NCBI GenBank assembly: GCA_031286585.1
Contig: JAITUC010000043.1
Location: 1-44,056, forward strand
Reading direction: 5' to 3'
Source: Delftia acidovorans
Lineage (GTDB): Bacteria; Pseudomonadota; Gammaproteobacteria; Burkholderiales; Burkholderiaceae_C
Length of the DNA: 44,056 nt
Shown: one piece after another, positions 16,300-22,368 of the stretch
How positions within the stretch are numbered: position 1 is the stretch's first letter
Layout: each line of letters starts with the position of its first letter
The notes under the pieces: generated by a model
Database searches by the model: none
Told to the model about the DNA's origin: nothing
Seen by the model: only the letters and a program-made list of their open reading frames with translations
Position numbers and translations under genes: made by a program

Positions 16300-17322
16300 A
16301 TGAACGCCGTGAATGCCATCGACGCCGGGGTACGGCAGCCACCGGCCCCCACCCGGCCGCACTGGGGCCGGCTGGCCCTGCAGCTCGCCATCGGCTGGCT
16401 GCTGATCCTGCTGCTGGGCTGGCTGGCGCACAACGCCAGCCGCAACATGGCCGCGCGCGGCATTGCCGGGGGCTTCGGCTTCCTGGCGCAGACGGCCGGC
16501 TTTTCCATCTCCGAAGGGCTGCTGCCCTACGAGCCCGGCGACAGCTACCTGCGTGCGGTCGCGGCCGGGGTGGCCAACACGGTTCGCGCCGCCATGCCCG
16601 CGCTCATGCTGGCCACCGTACTGGGTCTGCTGCTGGGCGTGGCCGCCGTGGCAAGGCATCCGCTGCTGCGCGGCGCCGTGCGCCTCTATGTCGATGTGGC
16701 GCGAAACATCCCGCTGCTGGTGCAGGTTCTGCTGTGGTATTTCGCGCTGACCTCGCTGCTGCCCGATGTGGACCGCCCTCTGGCCATCGGCCCCCTGGGC
16801 TTTCTGAGCAAGGCGGGGCTGGCCCTGCCCGGCCCGGTGCACGACGGCGCGCAGGGCTGGCACTGGAGCTCTCCGCAGCCGGGCATGTTCGGCATCGATG
16901 GAGGACTGGCGCTGACGCCGGAATTCCTGGCCCTGGTGGGCGCCCTGGGCCTGTATGCCGCCGCCTACTGCGCGGAAATCGTGCGCGCCGGGCTGCAGGC
17001 CGTGCCGCGCGGGCAATGGAATGCCGCCTCGGCCCTGGGCATGCACCGCAGCCAGCAACTGCGCCTGGTCGTGCTGCCGCAGGCCCTGCGGGTGATCATT
17101 CCGCCCTATACCAACCTGGCGCTCAGCACCATCAAGAACTCCTCGCTGGCCGTGGCCATCGGCTATCCCGACGTGGTGATGGTCGCCAACACCGCCATGA
17201 GCCAGACCGGCCAGGCCATCGAATGCGTGACCATCATCGCGGTGGTCTACCTGGCCATCAACCTGCTGACCTCGCTGGCATTGAATGCCTTCAACCAGCG
17301 CAGTGCCTTCATCACACGCTAG
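16300..17322 (+). CDS. aapQ: Amino-acid ABC transporter permease (AapQ-like)
   Basis: Inner-membrane permease of 340 residues. The first transmembrane helix is at about 27-45 (LQLAIGWLLILLLGWLA), followed by a long periplasmic/cytoplasmic insert typical of AapQ/BztB and then the HisM-type permease core. The EAA loop that contacts the ATPase is GLQAVPRGQWNAASALGMHR, followed by QLRLVVLPQALRVIIPPYTN. LYVDVARNIPLLVQVLLWYF is the other family signature. It is 20 bp after aapJ and 17 bp before aapM, so the genes form one operon. It would form a heterodimer with AapM. Confidence 0.92.
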   Translation: MNAVNAIDAGVRQPPAPTRPHWGRLALQLAIGWLLILLLGWLAHNASRNMAARGIAGGFGFLAQTAGFSISEGLLPYEPGDSYLRAVAAGVANTVRAAMPALMLATVLGLLLGVAAVARHPLLRGAVRLYVDVARNIPLLVQVLLWYFALTSLLPDVDRPLAIGPLGFLSKAGLALPGPVHDGAQGWHWSSPQPGMFGIDGGLALTPEFLALVGALGLYAAAYCAEIVRAGLQAVPRGQWNAASALGMHRSQQLRLVVLPQALRVIIPPYTNLALSTIKNSSLAVAIGYPDVVMVANTAMSQTGQAIECVTIIAVVYLAINLLTSLALNAFNQRSAFITR

Positions 17323-17339
17323 CCGGGAAAGACCTGCCC

Positions 17340-18422
17340 ATGAGTGCCGTACTCCAAGCCCCGGCCCTGCCGGTGGCCCCGCCCCGGGTTCCGCTGGCGC
17401 AGCGCCTGCGCGCCAGCCTGTTTCCGGACGCGCTCTCCGGGCTCATCACCGCCACGCTGCTGCTGGCCGCACTGTGGGCGGGCTGGAAGCTGCTGGTCTG
17501 GGCCGTGCTCGACGCCGAAACCGCCGCCGACCCCGACGCATGCCGCGCTGCAGCCGGCGCCTGCTGGGGCGTTGTGCGCGACAAGTACCGCCTGGTGTTC
17601 CTGGGGCGCTACCCCATGGCCGAACAGTGGCGCCCCGTCGCCGCCAGCCTGCTGCTGCTGGGCAGCGTGGGGCTGGCGGCACTGCCGCGCTTCTTCGGCC
17701 GCGCCGGCATGGCAATGCTGCTGGCCGGGTTGACCGGCTTTGGCGTGCTGATGGCGGGCGGCGTGGCCGGCCTGGCACCCGTGCCCAGCGATCTGTGGGG
17801 TGGCCTGCCGCTGACCTTGTTCCTTGCCGTGATCGCCTGCCTGGCCGGCGTTCCGCTGGGCATCGTGATGGCGCTGGGCCGGCGCTCCAGCCTGCCTTTG
17901 CTGCGCGTGCTCTGCACGGTGTTCATCGAAGCGGTGCGCGGCGTGCCGCTGATCACGCTGCTGTTCTTCGGGGCCTTCGTGCTGCCCATGCTGGTGCCCG
18001 CGCAATGGCGGGTGGACCCCATGATCCGCATCGCCGTATGCCTGGCGGCCTTCAGCGCCGCCTATCTGGCCGAGGTATTTCGCGGCGGCCTGCAGGCGGT
18101 TCCCCAAGGCCAGGTCATGGCGGCCCAGGCCATGGGCTTCACCAGGGTGCAGGTGCTGCGCCACGTGGTCCTGCCGCAGGCGCTGCGCGTGACCATTGCG
18201 CCCACGGTGAGCAACTTCATCGGCGCCGTGAAGGACACCTCCCTGGTGGCGATCGTGAACATCTACGACATCACCGGCTCCCTGAAGATGGCCATGAGCG
18301 ACCCCCACTGGATTGCGTACTTCGTGGAGATGTACATGGTGGTTTGCGCCGTCTACCTGCTCATCGGCCTGGGCATCGCCCGCTATGGCCGCTTCCTGGA
18401 AGCGCGCTACGCACTCCAATGA
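17340..18422 (+). CDS. aapM: Amino-acid ABC transporter permease (AapM-like)
   Basis: Second inner-membrane permease, 360 residues; the start MSAVLQAPALPVAPP is chosen because the upstream part of the open frame overlaps aapQ. Several hydrophobic helices (for example LITATLLLAALWAGWKLLVW and PLTLFLAVIACLAGVPLGIV) precede the core segment FIEAVRGVPLITLLFFGAF. The EAA loop is GLQAVPQGQVMAAQAMGFTR, then HVVLPQALRVTIAPTVSNFI. Its TGA overlaps the ATG of iaaA (ATGA). In classical aapJQMP/bztABCD operons the ATPase gene comes next; here it is absent and a peptidase gene takes its place. Confidence 0.92.
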   Translation: MSAVLQAPALPVAPPRVPLAQRLRASLFPDALSGLITATLLLAALWAGWKLLVWAVLDAETAADPDACRAAAGACWGVVRDKYRLVFLGRYPMAEQWRPVAASLLLLGSVGLAALPRFFGRAGMAMLLAGLTGFGVLMAGGVAGLAPVPSDLWGGLPLTLFLAVIACLAGVPLGIVMALGRRSSLPLLRVLCTVFIEAVRGVPLITLLFFGAFVLPMLVPAQWRVDPMIRIAVCLAAFSAAYLAEVFRGGLQAVPQGQVMAAQAMGFTRVQVLRHVVLPQALRVTIAPTVSNFIGAVKDTSLVAIVNIYDITGSLKMAMSDPHWIAYFVEMYMVVCAVYLLIGLGIARYGRFLEARYALQ

Positions 18423-19393
18423 ACATGTCCCAGACCTCCCGAAAATTTTCCATTGCCGTGCACGGCGGCGCAGGCACCGTCATCCAGGGCCAGGCGGACG
18501 AGGCCCCCTATCACGCCGCGCTGGCCCAGGCGCTGGAGGCGGGCGCCGCCCTGCTGCGGCACGGCGCCAGCGCGCTGGACGCCGTCCAGGCCGCGTGCCA
18601 GTCCCTGGAAGACTGCCCGCTGTTCAATGCCGGGCGCGGTTCCGTCTACACGCGCGACGCGCGCCACGAGATGGACGCCGGCCTGATGGACGGCAGCAAC
18701 CTGCGGGCTGGCGCCGTGGCCTCCGTCAGCCAGGTGCGCAATCCGATTGCGCTGGCGCGGCATGTTCTTGACGACGGCCAGTGCGTGCTCCTGGTCGGCG
18801 ACGGGGCGCAGCGGTTTGCCGATGAGCGCGGGCTGGCGCGGATGGATGCACGCTACTTCGACTCTGCAGAGCGCCTGGCACAGCTGCGCCGGGTGCAGGC
18901 GCAATCCGGCCGGACCGCACTGCTGGACCACGACGCCAGCGGACTGGCCGCGCACCCTGCTCCGCTGAACGAGAACGGCAAGATGGGCACGGTCGGCGCC
19001 GTGGCGCGCGATGTGCATGGCAACCTGGCCGCCGCGGCATCCACCGGCGGGCTGACCAACAAGCGCCCCGGCCGCGTGGGCGACACGCCCGTGGTAGGCG
19101 CAGGTTTCTACGCCGACAACAGCACCTGCGCCGTGGCGGCCACAGGAACCGGCGAACATTTCCTGCGCGCAGCCATCGCGCACGACATCCATGCGCGCAT
19201 GCGCTACCTGGGCCAAAGCCTGGAACTCGCAGCCCACGCCGCAGTGCGGGGCACGCTGACACACATAGGGGGCCAGGGCGGCGTGGTGGCCGTGGACAGC
19301 CAGGGACGGGTGCACTGCCCCTTCAACAGCGCCGGCATGTACCGCGGCTACATCGTGGACGACGCACCTGCCGTGACGCTGATTTTTGCCTGA
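18419..19393 (+). CDS. iaaA: Isoaspartyl peptidase / L-asparaginase (Ntn hydrolase)
   Basis: Plant-type asparaginase family enzyme that cleaves beta-aspartyl (isoaspartyl) dipeptides and, more weakly, asparagine. It has 324 residues and is made as a precursor that self-cleaves before T191 in GKMGTVGAVARD, the N-terminal nucleophile of the beta subunit. Other family motifs are IAVHGGAGT, LFNAGRGSVYT, MDAGLMDGSNLRAGAV, STGGLTNKRPGRVGDTP and GAGFYADN. There is no signal peptide, so it acts in the cytoplasm. It overlaps aapM by four bases, which ties the peptidase to the transporter: uptake followed by cleavage of beta-aspartyl compounds (inference). Confidence 0.93.
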   Translation: MNMSQTSRKFSIAVHGGAGTVIQGQADEAPYHAALAQALEAGAALLRHGASALDAVQAACQSLEDCPLFNAGRGSVYTRDARHEMDAGLMDGSNLRAGAVASVSQVRNPIALARHVLDDGQCVLLVGDGAQRFADERGLARMDARYFDSAERLAQLRRVQAQSGRTALLDHDASGLAAHPAPLNENGKMGTVGAVARDVHGNLAAAASTGGLTNKRPGRVGDTPVVGAGFYADNSTCAVAATGTGEHFLRAAIAHDIHARMRYLGQSLELAAHAAVRGTLTHIGGQGGVVAVDSQGRVHCPFNSAGMYRGYIVDDAPAVTLIFA

Positions 19394-19484
19394 TGGACGT
19401 TTTCGCCCTGGGTTGAGCCGCGCCCACGGATTGCGGGCAACGAGGCGTAACAGCATCGGCCCTGACTCGCCATATCCGTAAGCC

Positions 19485-19543
19485 TCTGTCAGGAAACAGA
19501 TTTTCCCTCAACGCGCCAGAAATCTGTCTTCAAACTGACAGAT
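19485..19543. promoter_or_regulatory. Paired TCTGTC/GACAGA dyads upstream of small peptide genes
   Basis: TCTGT-N6-ACAGA (19485-19500) and ATCTGTC-N8-GACAGAT (19522-19543) are two dyads with the same half-site. The first lies about 90 bp after the iaaA stop and the second about 100 bp before the first small peptide gene. They could be operators of that gene or transcript-end hairpins of the aap operon; a short TTTT follows the first. Confidence 0.4.
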
Positions 19544-19645
19544 CACCGCCTCCAGGCTTGCAATTGCTTGCGTCCCGGGGGCAGTCCCTGAGTCAACCCG
19601 CAGCCACTTGCCCGCGTTGAACACGCAACAAAGGAGTGATTGCAC

Positions 19646-19762
19646 ATGACCGACATCTTTTCCCACACCGCCCTGCAGACCCGCTTTGCAGCCGCTGCGC
19701 TGGCCCAAGCTGTCTGGCCATGGGATGACCGTGACCGCAAGCGCGGCCCCCGCAACGCCTGA
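19646..19762 (+). CDS. Small peptide 1 (38 aa), paralogue of the peptide at 19870
   Basis: A 38-codon open frame whose ATG is 8 nt after AAGGAGT (19631-19637), the best ribosome-binding site in this gap. The peptide has a polar start (MTDIFSHTALQTRF), an Ala-rich middle (AAAALAQAV) and the tail WPWDDRDRKRGPRNA. The tail motif W-P-x-acidic-acidic-R-D-R-K-R recurs in a second small frame 108 bp after this stop. In the ten codons shared, four differences are synonymous (CCA/CCC, GAT/GAC, CGT/CGC, GAC/GAT) and two codons change residue (W/E, D/E), which points to selection on the peptide. I do not recognise the family. No modification enzyme or exporter is adjacent. Confidence 0.6.
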   Translation: MTDIFSHTALQTRFAAAALAQAVWPWDDRDRKRGPRNA

Positions 19763-19774
19763 AAACCGGGTCGC

Positions 19775-19806
19775 AAAAAAGTTTCGACTTCCTTCGAAAA
19801 TTTTTT
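19775..19806 (+). terminator. AT-rich hairpin after small peptide gene 1
   Basis: AAAAAA (19775-19780), one unpaired G, then TTTCGA (19782-19787) pairs with TCGAAA (19794-19799), one unpaired A and TTTTTT (19801-19806), around the loop CTTCCT. It starts 13 nt after the stop of peptide 1. It looks like a bidirectional intrinsic terminator, which would leave peptide 2 either on read-through or on its own promoter. Confidence 0.6.
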
Positions 19807-19869
19807 GAAAAACCTGTCAACCAGCTGAATCCGGCCCGCGTTAAGAGAGCAATACAGGAGAAAGTTTCC

Positions 19870-19929
19870 ATGCAAACGACTGCCATCATGTCCATCTGGC
19901 CCGAAGACGAACGCGATCGCAAGCGCTGA
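19870..19929 (+). CDS. Small peptide 2 (19 aa), paralogue of the peptide at 19646
   Basis: A 19-codon open frame with AGGAGAA (19856-19862) 7 nt before its ATG. The product is MQTTAIMSIWPEDERDRKR. The last ten residues match the W-P-x-acidic-acidic-R-D-R-K-R motif of the peptide encoded upstream, but the Ala-rich middle and the GPRNA extension are missing. An in-frame Met at residue 7 is an alternative start (13 residues) but has no ribosome-binding site. The gene lies between two hairpins and is followed by the convergent phaB gene. The function is unknown. A chance ORF is possible because it is so short, but the shared motif and the good ribosome-binding site argue for a real gene. Confidence 0.55.
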   Translation: MQTTAIMSIWPEDERDRKR

Positions 19930-20006
19930 AGCGCTGGCTGGCGCACGCGGTGCCCCAGCCTCTGACACCACCGGTCTGGCGGTCTTCCGTGCAGACCCCA
20001 TCTTCC

Positions 20007-20032
20007 ACAAAACCCGCTTTGGCGGGTTTTGT
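20007..20032. terminator. Intrinsic terminator hairpin after small peptide gene 2
   Basis: ACAAAACCCGC (20007-20017) pairs perfectly with GCGGGTTTTGT (20022-20032) around a TTTG loop, 77 bp after the peptide-2 stop. The A-rich and T-rich ends make it usable in both directions, so it probably separates plus-strand transcripts from the convergent pha transcript. Confidence 0.75.
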
Positions 20033-20067
20033 CATTTCCGGATTTCCTGCAACAGGGGCTCTCAACG

Positions 20068-20091
20068 AAAAAAAGGACCCGAAGGCCCTTT
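20068..20091 (-). terminator. Intrinsic terminator of the phaCAB operon
   Basis: On the minus strand AAAGGGCC, loop TTCG, GGTCCTTT (one G-U pair) is followed by a run that completes seven Ts. The stem begins 22 nt after the phaB stop codon. A UUCG-loop stem with a U7 tail is a textbook intrinsic terminator. Confidence 0.9.
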
Positions 20092-20113
20092 CTCTGGGTG
20101 AAGCCCTGCAGGC

Positions 20114-20851
20114 TCAGTGCATGTGCAGGCCACCGTTGACCGAGAAATCGGCGCCAGTGGAGTAGCCGCCTTCTTCCGAGGCCAGCCAGGCGATGATCGA
20201 GGCGATCTCGCTGGGCTCGCCCAGGCGCTTGACGGGGATGGTGCCCACGATCTTCTCCAGCACGTCGGGACGGATGGCCTTGACCATGTCGGTGCCGATA
20301 TAGCCGGGGCTCACGGTGTTCACGGTCACGCCCTTGGTGGCCAGTTCCTGGGCCAGCGCCATGGTGAAGCCGTGCATGCCCGCCTTGGCGGCCGAGTAAT
20401 TGGTCTGCCCTGCCTGGCCCTTGGCGCCATTGACCGAGCTGATGTTGATGATGCGGCCCCAGCCATTTTCCACCATGTCGCCCACGACCTGCTTGGTCAC
20501 GTTGAACATGGAGTTGAGGTTGGTCTCGATGACGGCCTGCCAGTCTTCCGGCGTCATCTTGACGAACATGCGGTCACGCGTGATGCCGGCGTTGTTGACC
20601 AGCACATCGATATTGCCGTGCTCGGCCTTGGTCTTGTTGAAGGCCTCGACGGTGGAAGCCCAGTCGCCCACATTGCCGACCGATGCATGGAAGGTGTAGC
20701 CCAGCGCCTTTTGTTCGTCCAGCCACTTCTGGAAGTCGCGCGACGGACCGCAACCTGCGATGACCTTGAAGCCTTCCTTGTGCAGACGCTGGCAGATAGC
20801 CGTTCCGATGCCTCCCATTCCCCCTGTGACATACGCTACTTTTTGAGCCAT
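20114..20851 (-). CDS. phaB: Acetoacetyl-CoA reductase (NADPH)
   Basis: Short-chain dehydrogenase that reduces acetoacetyl-CoA to (R)-3-hydroxybutyryl-CoA, the second step of polyhydroxybutyrate synthesis. It has 245 residues. The cofactor loop is GGMGGIGTAIC (10-20), NNAGITRD is at about 86-93, and the catalytic Ser139, Tyr152 and Lys156 lie in ISSVNGAKGQAGQTNYSAAK. The C-terminus GADFSVNGGLHMH is typical of PhaB. CAGGAGAGAAGA precedes the ATG. It is the last gene of phaC-phaA-phaB, 212 bp after phaA, and is followed by a strong terminator. Confidence 0.96.
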   Translation of the reverse strand: MAQKVAYVTGGMGGIGTAICQRLHKEGFKVIAGCGPSRDFQKWLDEQKALGYTFHASVGNVGDWASTVEAFNKTKAEHGNIDVLVNNAGITRDRMFVKMTPEDWQAVIETNLNSMFNVTKQVVGDMVENGWGRIINISSVNGAKGQAGQTNYSAAKAGMHGFTMALAQELATKGVTVNTVSPGYIGTDMVKAIRPDVLEKIVGTIPVKRLGEPSEIASIIAWLASEEGGYSTGADFSVNGGLHMH

Positions 20852-20929
20852 TCTTCTCTCCTGTCAATCAATGGTTGCTTCAGATCAATCTATCCACGAC
20901 AACCGGGACATTGACTCCGGTTATCACCA

Positions 20930-20990
20930 GGGGTGCCTGAACCTCTGGGCCCGGCACCCCCGTATGGCTAGTATGCAGCGCGTGCGCTGC
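20930..20990. repeat. Two hairpins in the phaA-phaB gap
   Basis: GGGGTGCC (20930-20937) pairs with GGCACCCC (20953-20960), and GCAGCGC (20975-20981) pairs with GCGCTGC (20984-20990). Neither has a T tract. Apart from these and a short CCTAGG-containing repeat near 21010-21023, nothing else was seen in the 212-bp gap. They could be mRNA processing or stability elements that set phaB level, or part of a separate phaB promoter. Confidence 0.4.
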
Positions 20991-21063
20991 GCCTCTCTTC
21001 GGGCAGGCCCTAGGCAGGCCTAGGATCTACCCTGAAAGCTTGCTAACGTTTTCCCGGAGCCTT

Positions 21064-22245
21064 TCAGACGCGCTCCACCGCCATGGCCACGCCCATGCCG
21101 CCGCCGATGCACAGGCCGGCCAGGCCCTTCCTGGCGCCGCTGCGCTGCATCTCGTGCAGCAGGGTCACCAGGATGCGGGCGCCCGATGCGCCGATGGGGT
21201 GGCCGATGGCAATGGCACCGCCGTTGACGTTGACCTTGGCCGGGTCGATGCCCAGCTCCTGGTTCACCGCACAGGCCTGGGCCGCGAAGGCTTCGTTCAG
21301 CTCGAAGAGATCCACGTCCTGCGCGGTCCAGCCTGCACGCTCCAGCGCCTTGCGCGAGGCGAACACCGGGCCCAGGCCCATGGTGGCAGGGTCCAGGCCG
21401 CTGGTGGCGTAGGAGACGATGCGCGCCAGCGGCGTCAGGCCCAGGGCCTTGGCCTTGGAGGCGCTCATGACCACCACGGCGGCAGCGCCGTCGTTCAGGC
21501 CCGAGGCGTTGCCGGCAGTCACCGAGCCCGCCTTGTCGAAGGCCGGGCGCAGGCCGGCCAGGGCGTCGGCATTGGTCTTGCGGTTGATGTATTCATCGGC
21601 CGCGAACACCACGGGATCGCCCTTGCGCTGGGGAATGCTGACGGGAACGATTTCGTCCACGAACTTGCCTGCGTCCTGCGCGGCCGTGGCTTTTTGCTGG
21701 CTGGCCAGGGCCAGCTGGTCCTGCTGCTCGCGGCTGACGCCCTTTTCCTTGGCCACGTTCTCGGCGGTGATGCCCATGTGGTACTGGTTGTAGACGTCCC
21801 ACAGGCCGTCCACGATCATGGTGTCGGCCATCTTCCACTCGCCCATGCGCTGGCCGTCGCGCGAACCCGGCAGCACGTGGGGCGACAGGCTCATGTTTTC
21901 CTGGCCGCCGGCCACGACGATCTCGCTGTCGCCCGTGGCCACGGCCTGGGCTGCCAGCATCACGGCCTTCAGGCCCGAGCCGCAGACGGCGTTGATGGTC
22001 AGGGCCGGGGTTTCCTTGGCAACGCCGGCCTTCATCATGGCCTGGCGTGCGGGGTTCTGGCCCGCGCCAGCGGCCAGCACCTGGCCCATGATGACTTCAC
22101 CGACCTGGTCGGTGCCGACCTTGGCGCGGTTCAGTGCCTCGCGGATCACGATGGAGCCCAGTTCGGTGGCGGGGATCTTGGCAAGGGTGCCGCCAAACTT
22201 GCCAACGGCAGTACGGACAGCGGAAACGATGACGATGTCTTCCAT
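21064..22245 (-). CDS. phaA: Acetyl-CoA C-acetyltransferase (beta-ketothiolase)
   Basis: Biosynthetic thiolase that condenses two acetyl-CoA to acetoacetyl-CoA for PHB synthesis. From the start at 22245 (MEDIVIVSAVRTAVGKFGG, with AAAGG upstream) it has exactly 393 residues, the standard PhaA length; an in-frame start 78 nt further upstream is not supported by the family. The catalytic residues are C88 (NAVCGSGLKAV), H349 (GHPIGASGAR) and C379 (GLCIGGGMG). It lies 123 bp after phaC in the same operon. Confidence 0.97.
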   Translation of the reverse strand: MEDIVIVSAVRTAVGKFGGTLAKIPATELGSIVIREALNRAKVGTDQVGEVIMGQVLAAGAGQNPARQAMMKAGVAKETPALTINAVCGSGLKAVMLAAQAVATGDSEIVVAGGQENMSLSPHVLPGSRDGQRMGEWKMADTMIVDGLWDVYNQYHMGITAENVAKEKGVSREQQDQLALASQQKATAAQDAGKFVDEIVPVSIPQRKGDPVVFAADEYINRKTNADALAGLRPAFDKAGSVTAGNASGLNDGAAAVVVMSASKAKALGLTPLARIVSYATSGLDPATMGLGPVFASRKALERAGWTAQDVDLFELNEAFAAQACAVNQELGIDPAKVNVNGGAIAIGHPIGASGARILVTLLHEMQRSGARKGLAGLCIGGGMGVAMAVERV

Positions 22246-22293
22246 GATGACGGACCTTTCTTTGGACTCTTGAAGGGATGCCTGGGCGCACAT

Positions 22294-22348
22294 TGCCGCA
22301 ATCGCGGCAGCGGCACCCTGCATTCAAGCCGCAGCGTTATTGCGCTGC
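22294..22348. repeat. Two small hairpins in the phaC-phaA gap
   Basis: TGCCGC/GCGGCA around AATC (22294-22309) and GCAGCG/CGCTGC around TTATTG (22331-22348) are perfect 6-bp stems. They lie between the phaC stop and the phaA ribosome-binding site, with no T tract, and may help stabilise the phaA message. Confidence 0.35.
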
Positions 22349-22368
22349 AGCATCGAAACGATTGTGCC

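Noticed and set aside
19646..19929. Reading the small peptides as PqqA or another known RiPP precursor
   Set aside because: They lack the Glu-x3-Tyr core of PqqA, and no PqqE-type or other modification enzyme is in the window.
19950..20165. 71-codon plus-strand frame in the iaaA-phaB gap
   Set aside because: It lacks a ribosome-binding site and runs through two terminator hairpins into the antisense end of phaB.
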